A DNA stretch of 64,000 nucleotides from Hymenopus coronatus. Its lineage: Eukaryota > Arthropoda > Insecta > Mantodea > Hymenopodidae. The translations under genes and the position numbers were made by a program. The notes under the pieces were generated by a model, which did no database searches, was not told the origin of the DNA, and was given only the letters and a program-made list of their open reading frames with translations. This document shows, in pieces, positions 11,635-22,906 of this stretch; the stretch's first letter is position 1; the number at the start of each line of letters is the position of its first letter. The stretch is taken from the NCBI GenBank assembly GCA_030762935.1, contig CM060883.1:54272001-54336000 (forward strand). Direction: 5' to 3'.

Positions 11635-12665
11635 CCCTTTTAGTGCCAATCACGATCTAATCGTGATCCGAAAATTCTGCGAAAATTGCCAATCACGATC
11701 TAATTGTGATGCCGTTTTCATGTGTTTTAACTCTTTCCAGTGCGTAAGTCTATGTATTTTCTACATCCTAACCATAGAGAAAGGTTTTCTGGAGTGTTTC
11801 TGGACCTTATCTTCACTCCAAAGCAATAAATTAGCTCCTAATTTAATTTCTTTGCCGGTGTTTATTGTGGTTGAAACATTGCATCTAGCCAAAGGCTATG
11901 AACCAAAGAGAAAATAGAGCTTTGGTTTGCGATGTAATAGAAGAAAACAAGTGATTTTAAATCTTCAGAACACGTTGAAAGAGTTTCTGACATCGATGTA
12001 AGAGAGGAAGATACATATTCTAGCTTCAGTGATGAAAATGTATCCAATAACAACAGCCGTTGTACACATGCATATAATCGGTGTACTTATCAAAGTGGAA
12101 CCAGATGAGTACAATGTGAATCAATATTCAGATATGCAACACACAAGCGTTAAATTGTACAGTAATCTACATTACATTTATATCCTAATGGTGTATGCCG
12201 ATTTCACTAATAGTGGGATCATGCTAATGTGTGTGTTTTTGCCAACTTTTTTTTTTAGTTTCAGGTTTTGTGAATTTATTTATTGTATTTTAAAAAAATA
12301 AGACACCAGACCAAAGCAGGATGCTGTTTTAGTAAAGAAATATCCATACTTTCATTTAATTAGTCTGAACTTTTTGTGTAGTGAGGTTTTGTATGCCTAA
12401 TTATTGATTATTTTGGGATTTTTAATTTCATTTTCAAAATTTTCTTTTGTTTTCAATTTTTTTAAAAATATTGAAGAGACTTTCCATACATATAATGAAT
12501 ATTTCACAGAAGACAAAAGGGTGTCCTAAAATTGAAAAAAAGATTCAGCTCTCTGTCATTTGGTACTATTTTTATTACTAATTTAAAACCCTGCATTCTC
12601 CTGTAACATTGCTTCACACTTTTCAGACAGCATTTTGCTATTCAGGCTGGCACTAAGAGGGTTAA
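11631..12665. mobile_element. piggyBac-like element, internally deleted, copy 1
   Basis: TTAA at 11631-11634 and 12662-12665 flanks an element of 1027 bp (11635-12661). The termini match as inverted repeats: CCCTTTTAGTGCCA at the left and TGGCACTAAGAGGG at the right. TTAA duplication with CCC termini is the hallmark of piggyBac. Near the left end two copies of ATCACGAT-CTA-ATCGTGAT-type palindromes are present (11650-11710). Remnants of the transposase N-terminus, with VREEDTYSSFSDENV-like sequence near 11990-12035, are followed by AT-rich DNA. The catalytic domain is missing. A second copy lies at 51318-52132. Confidence 0.88.
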
Positions 12666-13019
12666 TTATCCTTTATCATTTATAGCATTACGGTAATGCT
12701 GCCAGGTGTTCTTCCTTCTTTCCTCACTGTTCTTTAACCTCCATGTTGGACAATGAATGAAATTGGTGAAATTATGCTAAATTGATCTGGGGGTCCAAGC
12801 AGCTTAGAGTTACTCGACATTCTTCTTCTCAGGATAAGGGAAAACCCCCGAAAAAAACCGTATCTGGGTAACTCGCCCTAAGCACTCGTGGCCTGTTGAA
12901 TGTGATGTAGACATGCTACCCCCCACACTATCCAGGCAGGCTGCTGTCAGTTTTATAATATTTGAATGGAGAAAGTATAAACAAAGGAAATTACACAAAA
13001 TGCTGTTTTTTTTTTTTTT
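12666..13019. other. No clear feature; possible SINE scrap near 12830-12900
   Basis: A segment with GGGAAAACCCCCGAAAAAAACC resembles the tail of a common arthropod tRNA-derived SINE on the minus strand. The match is short and uncertain. Nothing else is recognised. Confidence 0.25.
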
Positions 13020-13370
13020 TGTTTTTTGTTTTTTTTTAATTCCAAAAGTCTCGAAACATGTATTTCTGGTGAAATCTAGGTGCCAAATTTGTGGGTGGAA
13101 TACAATGCCTTCTCTATCTTTATGTACATTGTCCGTGCATGTTAGAGAAAGTAAAATACCTAATGTCATCCAATCACATGACTTACTCTGTGATTACAAA
13201 CTATTATTAGAAAAATTAATTCTTCTGTGTAGTTTATACTCGTTGAGATAAACATTACCAGAAATAGATTTTTTACTCAGTTCTTCGTTAATCGAAGAGA
13301 AACAAGGGAATACACTATGCAAAGTAATAGTCAAATCTTTTAAAGGCTGTTGAATGAGTTTTGGCCTGCC
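13020..13370 (+). repeat. R880 end piece joined to the start of a next R880 unit
   Basis: 13040-13156 is the end block (palindrome region, then GAGAAAGTAAAA). It is followed directly by CATCCAATCACATGACTT, the start of another forward unit, to about 13370 where similarity stops. This is a head-to-tail junction. Confidence 0.8.
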
Positions 13371-13489
13371 TGCTGCCAGAGTAGTGCTGTAGCTGCCACT
13401 GAGGCGTCAGTTGAGTTGGGTCTATCGTGAGGGAAAGAAGTCTGTGCATGTGTTTAGGGTAAAATTGTGTTGTCTTTTAGTGATAATTT

Positions 13490-14680
13490 ATCCATTAATG
13501 ATGGTTGAGTACTTTAGAACAACATTTTTCTGTATGATGTGTATGTTACTCTTCTGCAAGAAGGTGTCATAGAGAATTTTAACTTCTTTTTGCAGCTGTT
13601 TGAATTCCTAACATGACAGTTATTCATAACCTTGTCAATAAACTCAAGTGCACAGTCTTTTTTGAACAAGAAATGTGTTCAACACTGTGTGGTGCTGATG
13701 GAAGAGAAGCTTGATGAAGTAGGGATCTGATTAGAGCATTCACCTTAAAAACCACTGAGACATTTAGCACAGTTGGTTAACATTTCCAAGACATCAGCTT
13801 TTGTGGCAATGAAACTTCTGAAGCTTAAACTGTATGAGGCAACTGTAGTTCATTCTTTACAACCACAAGTTCCTGTTAGTAGGGTTAATTATTATGGTGT
13901 TTGCAGTCCGTTCCAAATGGCGATGTGAACCCACTTTTAACATTCTTCACTGATGGAGCATGGTTTTATCTTCCAGGCTACATTTCTACTCAGAATAAAT
14001 ACTGAGCTACTGAAAGTTCCATATTCATGAAGTTCATCGTTCTGCAAAAGTTGGTGTTTGAGCGCAGTGAGTGGGCATAGAATTATTGGTTCCACATTTT
14101 TCGGCACAGCAGTTGATTCACTTGTTTATGTAAATTACATTTTAAATAATTTATTTCCGCAAATAACAAAAAAATGAAACTGTGGCTGGTTTCAGAAGGA
14201 TTCAGATACATGCACACTGCTGCTAATTCTATGTATGAATTGTGGAGCGTGTATAGTCACAGAATAATTAATCGAGAATTGTTTACCCTGTTCCCCTGAA
14301 CTATCTCAATGCAATTTTTATTTAAGGGAAATGTTAATACATGTGTATGCATCAAATCCACATTTAAAGATGAAATAAAGGCAATCAATCGGTATGAATT
14401 TTTGCAAGTAAATTAGAATTGTTTTCGAAAATACAATGAAGTTTTTGCATTGAAGGTCATATTTCAACATCTGTTGTGATGCAGGAAAACTAATGTAAAT
14501 ACAGTAGTTAAGTGTTCCATACCCAGGACTTGCCAGTCGTTTAAGTGTAACACTGACAAAAGACATTCCAAGGCTGCTGCGAATGGCCTAGCTGATCTAC
14601 AAAGGCATGGTGTTGTAACAAACTCAAAAATTGTTTACAAATAGTCTTAAATTCACTCAACATTTCGACACACTGACAGT
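13490..14680 (+). pseudogene. IS630/mariner-type transposase, decayed
   Basis: Frames on the plus strand line up in order with the widespread arthropod IS630-type transposases: an N-terminal VEYFRT-like piece near 13505, LVNISKTSAFVAMKLLKLKL near 13770-13835 (helix-turn-helix region), LTFFTDGAWFYLPGYISTQN near 13940-14000 (first catalytic Asp in FFTDGAW), and WFQKDSDT near 14185-14210, matching the usual FQQDxATAHTA around the second Asp. A SPELSQCNFYL-like stretch near 14285-14330 shows the third acidic position degraded. Many stops and shifts make it non-functional. Terminal repeats were not located. Confidence 0.75.
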
Positions 14681-14887
14681 ATACGGCTGCACACCCGTCA
14701 CAGCTGTGAAACAGTGTGTATTAACACTCCGTCACTCACTTCTCAGTACAATTTACAACTCTCTCACTACTATTCTTCCGTTTATAACTAGAAACTGTCA
14801 GAAAACCACCTGGAATCTTCGTCAAAGCTTCAAGAAGAATCTAGAGTTATGTTTCCGAAGGTTTTGGTTAGTATTTGTGCTAATGCA

Positions 14888-15149
14888 TTTTATTGTAATG
14901 CATTCCAACTGCAATGACATGCATAGCAAGATGAACATGAGAACCACTGAAGAAGCTGTTCCTGTCACACTGCTCCTTCCTCAGGACTGATCATCCCAAC
15001 CAGCTTCATTGTAGCAGGTATTTTATTGTTATGCATTTCAACTGCAATGACATGCATAGCAAGACGAACATGAGAACCACTGAAGAAGCTGTCCCCATCA
15101 CACTGCTCCTTCCTCAGGACTGATCATTCCAACCAGCTTCATTGTAGCG
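14888..15149. repeat. 133-bp tandem duplication (2 units)
   Basis: Units 14888-15020 and 15021-15149 differ at only a few positions. They lie at the 3' border of the gypsy remnant and could be part of it or of its flank. Confidence 0.85.
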
Positions 15150-15169
15150 GGCTAGACATTCTTCCCGGG

Positions 15170-16184
15170 GGTAGCCTCGATGCAGTAAACATCATTTATC
15201 CTCTTTACCACAAGGTATGGCCGCTTGCTATGGTTGTTGAAGCTTGGGGCAGCATCCCTTGGTCTGGAATAGGGAGATAAAACCATACCAATCATCTTGG
15301 TTGACCTGCCGTTGGCCTACCAGTCATAATAGATCTTCATCCAATTACTTGCTGCCTGGATAGTTGGACCGTCTCATACATATCGTGAAGTGGTCTACGA
15401 GATGCTCCACGTAGTGGACTGCTGGTTATTCGGCCCCTGGAGGACTCCTGATCATCAGGTCGCATGGTAGATGTAGCTCTCTCTGCCAAAGACCAAACTG
15501 GCGGTGTCGTAGGTTGAGGAGTGGTAGGCCAGCAAGAAAAGTGGCACTTCACATCCCAGTAACTCTAGTGATTGGTCTCGACCTTCCTCAAATGTTCTTC
15601 TAGGGTGTTGATGTACCACATAACCATGTCATCTGACTATGAGGGAAGAGATCTTTGTATTCAGAGTCTCTCCAGTGTTTCGCTCATGAGTTTTGGGCCT
15701 AATCACTGTGTAGCTTTATTGGTTTCCCATAGCAAGAAAATGGAATGATCCAGCTGTATCAATGGCTATGCATTCGAAGGGAACTGTGCATTCCTGTGTA
15801 ACTGCTGCATGTGACACTAGCTCCTGGTCTGTGGACTGCAACTTGCCGCACATGCATGACATTAGTGGCACCACTTCTGAGCATATGTCCATGGTCTACA
15901 TCAGTATTACTGTTGTTGGAGCTTGTCAGTTTGGTTGGATCCCAGCACCTCATTCGTGATCTTCAATGAATCCCATTGGGGTTATACTCCTTGGTGCGAT
16001 GTCCTCCCAGCTCAGTCTAATCTGAGGTCTCAACTTCTCCCAGAAGTGGCCCCAAGTCAGCGTCTGTCAGCCACTCACTCCTCATCCCTGTGCCATTCTC
16101 ACCAGCTGTGGGTATGACATATAACATGCACAGTTGCGGCATGCTCTTCAACATTAATGCAGTGACTGACTCCTCTTGACAGGA
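15170..16184 (-). pseudogene. gypsy integrase remnant
   Basis: On the minus strand, VPLFLLAYHSSTYDTA (about 15490-15550) matches the end of the integrase catalytic core. RPYLVVKRINDVYCIE (about 15180-15235) matches the C-terminal GPY/F-type module. The core between them is heavily decayed and its catalytic residues could not be placed. Confidence 0.75.
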
Positions 16185-16599
16185 TCATCTTGGATGTGGC
16201 ATCCACATTGGTGTGGTTCCTTTCTTTCTGATGTTCTGATGTAAAGTTTTACTCTTGCAGCCTCTGAACCAAATGGACTGTTTCCCTTTCAGGTTCTTGA
16301 AACTTATCATCCAGGTGGAGGCAGAGGGGTCAATTCTCAGGTGGAATGGCTTACCATACAGGTACTTGTGGAAGTGCTCTAGCACCTTCACTACTGCCAG
16401 GAGTGCTTGCCAGGTAACACAGTAGTTTTTTTCTGTTTTGGCGAGCATCTTGCTGTAATCCTGAATCTGTGAATGCCGGTGTCGCTGGCATCAGTGTCCA
16501 CAGTAAAATTGTCACCATGTGAAATTTCCAAAATAGGAGCACTGCAGAGTATTGACTTGAATGCCTGGAACAGTTGTGCTGCTCTGCCTCTTCTGACCT
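16185..16599 (-). pseudogene. gypsy RNase H domain remnant
   Basis: On the minus strand, NFTVDTDASDTGI (about 16525-16480) carries the DTDAS motif of gypsy RNase H. It is followed, after a shift, by KTEKNYCVTWQALLAVVKVL and FHKYLYGKPFHLRID (16448-16290). The usual RTDH is altered to RIDP. Confidence 0.85.
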
Positions 16600-17270
16600 C
16601 TTATAAGGCCCTCGGAGAGGTTTTACGATGTTTAAGAAATCTGTGATGAGCTGGTGGTAGTAGCTGCATAGGCCCAGGAAACTTTTGTTACTCTTGTTTG
16701 CCTTTTGGGTGAGGCCAATCTCCCACTGTCCAAGCCTTCTCCAGAAGGCCCAAATAGTTCACTTGCAGAAAAGTTGGCACTTCATGATCGATTTCAAGTT
16801 AGCTGCATGCAGCCTTTGTAGCATCTTGGCTAGTTCTCCAGATGTTAATCGAAGTCACTAACCCCGACGATGTCAACCAAATAGAGCAGGCAGGCATCTT
16901 AGGTCAACCCTCTCATCAGTTTCCATGAGGCGCTGGAAGGTGGTTGATAAAGGCCAAAATGCATAACAGTAAACTGCCAAAACCCTTGGCCAGTCAAAAA
17001 TTTTTTCTTGTCTCTAGGATCTAGAGCCACTTGCCAGTATCCTGATTTCAAGTCCAAAGTCTAAAAACCACTGGGTTCCAGCAAGTGTGTCCAGGGTATT
17101 GTCAATGTAGGGTATGGGCAAACAGTCCTTTTTTGTGATGGCATTCAACTTTCTGGTCCATGCAAAAGGGTAGCTCGCTGTACTTCTTCACCAAGACTAC
17201 AGAGAAGTACCAAGGGCTGTTGGTCTTTTCAATGATTCCCCTAGACTTCATGTCCTCCAACATGTCTCAT
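16600..17270 (-). pseudogene. gypsy reverse transcriptase remnant
   Basis: Minus-strand motifs in order: MLEDMKSRGIIEKTNSPW near 17270-17215; LDLKSGYWQVALDPRD near 17060-17010; TGQGFWQFTVMHFGL near 17000-16950 (usual MPFGL); LLYLVDIVG near 16890-16862, where the catalytic YxDD reads YLVD; and SFLGLCSYYHQLI near 16685-16640. The altered active site and the frameshifts show it is dead. Confidence 0.88.
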
Positions 17271-17804
17271 ACTTCTTGCTTTGTCAGGGGAATATGTCTT
17301 GGTGGCACCCAGATAGGTTGAGTGTCTCTGGTGATGATGTAGAATACAGGTCTTGCAATGTTATTGGCTGGTTGGATCTGTCACACAACGATATACTCTC
17401 AGCTGACTCTCACTTTCTTAGCTTTATTCTGGCCTGGATGTCCTGATTGGTGTCCATCCAGTTCAGCAGCCTCAGGATGCTTCCTCCGACAAGGACCAAA
17501 TGCTTGGGCAACACTTGATCTATATAGTGGTGTCTTGTGGTCCAATACAAAGTTCCTTGACCATTGGTTCTCCATTGGTGTGCCTTCACCATCACTGTGC
17601 TTCTTGCACACACAACTACATCTTGGGCTCTACAGCAGTGCCTCATCTTGGCTGAGTTGCAAAACACTCTGTCTAGGGTCGACTGTTGTCTCGTGGTTCC
17701 CGAGGGCATTCATTCCCAGTATTACATTTGTTGCGATGAACACCCACAGGCTCACAGTGCTCCGTCTAGTGTTAACTCCAGCAGGGCCTCCCCCTTAACA
17801 GGCA
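17271..17804 (-). pseudogene. gypsy protease / protease-RT linker region, decayed
   Basis: Continuous with the reverse transcriptase on the minus strand, including ITRDTQPIWVPPRHIPLTKQ-like sequence just before it. An aspartic protease catalytic motif was not recognisable. The assignment is by position. Confidence 0.5.
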
Positions 17805-18115
17805 AGTCACCCTCCATGGTGTAATGGTTACCATGCTAACTTCATATACCCAAGGTCGCGGGTTCAAACCCGGCGGAGGACGATGGATTTTTTCGGGCGT
17901 AAAAATCCTTAGCATGGCTTCCTTCGGAAGGGAAGTAAAGCCGTGGGTCCCGTGTCGTAGATTTATGGCATGGAAAAAAACCTCAAACCTAATAAGAGAG
18001 GCCTCTGAGCAAAATTAAGCGATCTTTCACGCCCAATATAGAATGGGACGCTGAGAACCAAAGCAGTTAAAGAGTGTCTATAAATAACAGGTCATTTCAT
18101 TTTCCTTAACAGGCA
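17793..18115 (+). mobile_element. tRNA-derived SINE (family A), copy 2, inserted in the gypsy element
   Basis: SINE body about 17805-18103. The tRNA-like head at 17810-17882 has TGGTGTAATGGTTACC (box A region) and GGGTTCAAACCC (box B). The body ends after TATAAATAACAG. A perfect 12-bp target duplication CCTTAACAGGCA lies at 17793-17804 and 18104-18115. This is the best-preserved copy of the family here. Confidence 0.93.
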
Positions 18116-18990
18116 CACTCCACACCATCAGTAGTTGGTAGGGCCAACTGGGTGTTCATGTTGGCAAGCCCTTTGCCATATCAGGTCTAAATACAGTCAC
18201 TGCTTTCCTTTATCCAGTTCTCTTTGAAGAGGCTGATGTCCACTCTGCTGCCCAAGGCATATAGTGTCACTCAAGGGTGGTGTAGACGAGCCTAACGTGC
18301 CCCTCATCATGCTGGTCCTTATGCATTTTTTTGCCTACTTGTCTTAGTGTGTACAATCCAACACAAGGTGACCTGGGTTGCCACATCCCCAGCATACACC
18401 ACCTGAAGGTCGTCATTGCTTCTCATAACGAATACTCCTGTAGTCTTTGAGTGGGTCTTGGCTGCCTCCATTCTAAATGCTGCTGTAAGTGCCTAATGGA
18501 TCATCTTATAGTTGCTGAGCTATATACATTGTCATATCTTGGCATCACACACCCTGTCGACAAAGTAATGGGATCTTCCTGGGACATGCAGTTGGTAGGT
18601 TCACCAAGGCTTTGTTCATAAGCTGTTCAGTGGCTGGGGTGAACTAGTGCTTTGTTTTACCTGTTACAGCATTCATTGCCTTAAGCTGATTGTGGCAGGC
18701 TGCAGCAAAGTGATGGTTCCTGAAATGGTTTTCAAGGGCCTCCCAGATATCTCCAGACTTTGTCAAATTCACATTCAGTACTTCTGCCACCCATCCCTGG
18801 AGGCTTGCTATCACCTATGTGGCTGCTTCTGCAGTCCATAGGTTATGGGTGGTGTTGGCAGAAGACTTCCAAGGTAGACATACCATCGCTCTTGGATGGC
18901 TTGATGCCTGCGGATGTTGTGTCTTGGCATATCAACCTTCCATCCAGCATCTTTTCCTCATGAAGTTAAGATCCTTGGTACCACTGGGGA
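18116..18990 (-). pseudogene. gypsy gag remnant with CCHC zinc knuckle
   Basis: On the minus strand, VIASLQGWVAEVLN and EALENHFRNHHFAAACHNQL (about 18830-18660) match gypsy gag capsid sequence. CWGCGNPGHLVLDC at 18353-18394 is a C-X2-C-X4-H-X4-C nucleocapsid knuckle. Stops and frame changes break it. Confidence 0.82.
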
Positions 18991-19437
18991 ATAGCAAAAT
19001 TGAAGGCTCAGTTTTTATTTCTCCAGATGAATATTTATTCCCATATCTTTAATTCTTGTTTTCTTGTGTGTTTTATGTCACAAGTTTTATCCAAGAATTG
19101 GTGCAACTGTTGAGCTCTCTAAATGTTTGTTTTTAATAGACCTATTAAAATGCAAAACAGGAAAAGTAGAATTTATCATGTGGGAACAGACTTTCATCTT
19201 AAAAAATGAAAATAGTCTTCACTTTCATTATTCCCCAGAGTGACTGTTCATAAGTTCCTAGAATTGCTGTCAGAGCAGGCTAGGGATGGAACATGCAGCT
19301 TCACCAAGGATCAGTATATAAAATTTGAAGCTTTCACGGAGATGATTACTGATGAAGATTCTCAAGTTACCTACTGTGTGTTCTCCAACATTTGGACGTG
19401 GTGCTCTTTGGCCTTCTTCAGGAAGAAGTGAAGAACT
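18991..19437. other. No clear feature; possible gypsy 5' flank
   Basis: Includes a 63-codon ORF at 19240-19431 that I do not recognise. It may belong to the gypsy leader or LTR, but no matching sequence was found at the other end of the element. Confidence 0.3.
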
Positions 19438-19542
19438 GAGGATCTGGACATATATAAATCAACCGTGGTGGGCGAGGTTAGTGGATGCACGAGGATCTGG
19501 ACATATATAAATCAACCGTGGTAGGCAAGGTTAATGGATGCA
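19438..19542. repeat. 53-bp tandem duplication with TATA-like core
   Basis: Units start at 19438 and 19491 and differ at three or four positions. Each holds ACATATATAAATC, which looks like a TATA box and could come from an LTR promoter, but that is a guess. Confidence 0.75.
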
Positions 19543-19784
19543 GTCAAAGGGAGGCATTGATCCATTGCATTCCCTGATTGATCTATTTGGCAACCGCTGG
19601 CATTGTCGATGCAAGCCAATGTCAGGCAGGTGTTCTGTGGTTGGGCCAGTGTGCTGATTTAATTCTTAATTTTCTTGGATATATTGTCTCTATTAAAAAT
19701 GTTTCTCTCTAGTTTAATTTTTGATTGCCAATCTGTCATAGTATCTGTCTCTGCAATGTAATACTGTAACATTACCAAAATTCT

Positions 19785-20640
19785 ATGATCTTTTTTACTT
19801 TCTCTATACATACTGTGTACATAGTGTATAGAGAAGGTATTGTACTCCACCCAAAAATTTGATACCGAAATTTCACCGGAAATATATGTTTTAGGGTCGC
19901 CTATATAAAAAAAAAAAGCATTTTCAGAAAAAGGTCTGCGTGTGTGTGTGGGCCCGATAACAAAACAAAAAGTCAGTAAAATACCAAACTTGGTATTTAA
20001 GTTTAGCATCTTCCAGGGATGCGACACGAAGATTTTGAGAGAAATTCCTCCACCCCAAACTACCCTTTACATGGAACTTTTTTTCAAAAATTTTGATTTT
20101 TTCCAAAATGGCTCTAACGAGTTTTATTAAAATATTGTATATTAAAGATATTTACCTGACAAATAAAATATATCTTGAATTTTCTGGGAATAGCCTCTGA
20201 AGACTACTTTATTCTGGATGAATTTTATGGTAATTTGTATCGGTAAGAGATGGACAAAAACTTATAACACAAAAAAATGTAGAGCATGTTAAAACACATG
20301 TTATATACATTTTTCTCGTAGAGTTGATCGTTTTTGAGTTATTCCTTGTTTTTGATTTCACCTTTAAAAAACTTTTCTCACACAGGAATTTGTCAACTCC
20401 TTCTCCATACAAACAAAGGAACTTCAGTCGCATAGCAACCAGCTTTTGACTATCTCTTTAACCCATGGTATTCCCTTATTTCCCTTCTACTTGCAAGGAA
20501 GCAAATAATAAGACTTTCTGCTAATTTTTTTCTTGATTAGCATGAAGTAAATAGAAGCCATAAGCTTTTTAACAATCATTTGTTGCAGAGAAGTAGAGAA
20601 CGTCATGTGAATGGAACACAGCAGATTTTTAAGCTATGCT
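19785..20640 (-). repeat. R880 dispersed repeat, full minus-strand copy
   Basis: Starts with the terminal palindrome (TTTACTTTCTCTATAC ... GTATAGAGAAGG at about 19795-19836) and ends at the reverse of the 5' terminus (CATGTGAATGGAACACAGCAGATTTTT cut at a T-run). All internal blocks are present. T-runs flank both ends. Confidence 0.92.
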
Positions 20641-20923
20641 CTGGCACTGCTTATTTTTCTGGATATGAGTCTGACATTGTGTTAATGTTCAGCAATGGTG
20701 CTACCTGCCTGTCTGTCTAATATATACCTATCTACATTCACTTGGAATTTTTTAGATCCTGGAAGTTTGTAGTTCATGGCAGTCCTTACCTGGTCTCAGA
20801 TACTGGCTGAGCTTTTTAGGTGGTATGATATAGTCTTAATGACATGTTTAAGTAGTCCTTCTATTTTGTTAGAAGGGAGAGCCTTTATTCCCTTCCATTG
20901 GACCGTATCTATTAGTTCCACCC
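20641..20923. other. No feature recognised
   Basis: Unique-looking sequence between an R880 copy and a SINE. Confidence 0.35.
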
Positions 20924-21236
20924 ACCACTATTAGAGTGAAATGAAATGGGGTGTTATTTATGGACGCTCTTTTAACTACTGTGGTTCTCAGCATCCCATT
21001 CTAAATTGGGCACGAAAGACCACTTAATTTTGCTCAGAGGCCTCTCTATCAGGCTTGAGGTTCTTTTACGTGCCTTAATCTACGACATGGGACCAACGTC
21101 TTTACTTCCCTTGCCATGCTAAGGGGTTTTACACCCAAAAAAATCCATCGTCCTCTGCCAGGTTTGAACCTGTGACCTTAGGTATATGAAGTCAGCATGG
21201 TAACCATTACACCACGGAGGGCGACCACTATTAGAG
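20924..21236 (-). mobile_element. tRNA-derived SINE (family A), copy 3
   Basis: SINE body about 20937-21223, minus strand, with the tRNA-like head at about 21150-21223. A perfect 13-bp target duplication ACCACTATTAGAG lies at 20924-20936 and 21224-21236. Compared with copy 2 it has a short internal deletion near 21110. Confidence 0.92.
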
Positions 21237-21601
21237 CATATGTAAGATTATATTTACTGGACTCTTGTACATCAAGACCTTCAGTTCTTCACTTCTTCCT
21301 GAAGAAGGCCATAGAATGATAGAGCATCATGGCCTAAAGCTTGAACTTTATTAATATCATATGGCTGGCAATCCAAGTAGCTATCAAGGACCTTTTGATA
21401 AGAGCTTCTTGGTTGACAAGAGAGTAAAGGTTCCTCAGAAACAAGTTTCAGAAATTTAAAAAATTGGTGCTTTGTGTAATAGTTTTAACTTTGAATGGTT
21501 TAACAAGTGTTGAATTTCTGCTTTATGAAATTATGTAGCTTAAATTTCAAACGTTTGATATTTTTTAGACAGTTAATTCTTCATATGTTGTTTAATTTTA
21601 G

Positions 21602-21778
<177 letters not shown>

Positions 21779-22464
21779 GATGGACTGGGACCACTTTCCT
21801 GTGAAATTCAAAAATATATTTCCAAAGTAATGTCATTGGTATAACCTAGCTCCAATTTTACTACTCAAAACTTGTGAACAGCAGTATTCCTTGAGTGTCT
21901 TAACACTTCATTGCCACATGCCAGTATTGGTTTTTAACTATAGCTGTTTCTTTAATTTACATTGGCTGGAATCACTATTTGGAAACTAATTCAAAATAAT
22001 ATATTTTGGTTAATCACTTGCTGTTATAATTGTAACCATATTTAATCATGATGGCAGGCTATGTTGAAATAGATTAAATTGTTATTCATAATTATGAATA
22101 ATAAACCATTAGTTAAGTGGGTTTCAAAATTTATTTCTAACTGCTTATTATATCTGCTTGCTAAAGAAGAAAAATATATCTTCCTCATAGCAAATGCCAT
22201 TATTGTTGATAATTTGCTCATCTTCAGAAAGTCGAGAATAGTTGTATTTATAGACTTCAGATGTCCAGAACATATATGAAAATGGTTTCAAGATGCATAG
22301 ATATATGGTTGGGAAAGCTCAAACATTGGCGCTGAAAATGAACAGTTCAGAAAACAATTTTGGTTTTTGTCACCCACCTTTAAAGAGCACCATTTTAGTG
22401 AAATTCTTGATTATTTGCTAAAGATGTTTATTGATAAGCTCTGTTGAAAGAAAAATAAATAAAC
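21779..22464 (+). other. SKP1 3' UTR with candidate poly(A) signals
   Basis: AATAAA occurs at 22100-22105 and as an overlapping pair at about 22454-22463. Either could end the transcript. The UTR end is inferred, not seen. Confidence 0.6.
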
Positions 22465-22906
22465 TGATAACTCATAAGGTGTTTTTAAACATTCTTTGAA
22501 GATTTATGTTGCTATTGAGAATTTGTATTTTGGCCATGTCAAATATAAACCATCCAAGGGTTAGAGAATTAGTCAGTTTTTATTGAAATATATTCCCAAT
22601 GTGGAGATTGCGATACCAGAGTTGATTAATTTGTTGTGATATCTTAAACCAAATATTATAGTATCAGAATGTTGCAAAATTATAAAACAACTAGTTTAAA
22701 TAAAAAAATAGTACTTCAATGGATACCAGCATATTGTGGAATAAAGGGAAATGAAACTGCTGATTTTGTCAAAAAAGGCAGCAAAATAATATCCAAATCA
22801 TCTGGTCCTATATCTTAGCACTTAAAAGAATAATTGCTGCAACATATAGCAATAAATTTAAAGAAGAATTTGCATCACAACAAAAGGAAACAGATGGTAA
22901 AATCTA

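Larger units (their letters stand above)
15150..18990 (-). mobile_element. Ty3/gypsy LTR retrotransposon remnant
   Basis: Read on the minus strand from 18990 to 15150, gag, protease region, reverse transcriptase, RNase H and integrase pieces occur in the standard gypsy order. The plus-strand SINE at 17805-18103 is inserted between gag and pol. All coding is broken by stops and shifts. I did not find a matching pair of LTRs, a clear primer binding site or any envelope-like gene, so this is an old, probably truncated copy. Confidence 0.88.
10162..21601 (+). other. SKP1 intron, about 11.4 kb, filled with transposons
   Basis: GTAAGA donor at 10162, TTTTAG acceptor ending at 21601, phase 0. Contents in order: an R880 copy (minus), a SINE (minus), a 90-bp tandem duplication, a piggyBac derivative, R880 pieces, an IS630-type pseudogene, a 133-bp duplication, a gypsy element with a nested SINE, R880 (minus) and a SINE (minus). 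No extra exon that fits SKP1 was seen. Confidence 0.9.

Noticed and set aside
12913..13251. 112-codon ORF with a phenylalanine run
   Set aside because: The run comes from a T-tract and the rest is R880 end-block sequence.
17810..17882. Possible tRNA gene
   Set aside because: The fold is imperfect, it is followed by a constant SINE body and flanked by target duplications, and identical heads occur at 11.4 and 21.2 kb.
15150..18990. Endogenous retrovirus with envelope gene
   Set aside because: Only gag-pol remnants in gypsy order were found. No envelope-like frame lies beyond the integrase before 14.9 kb.
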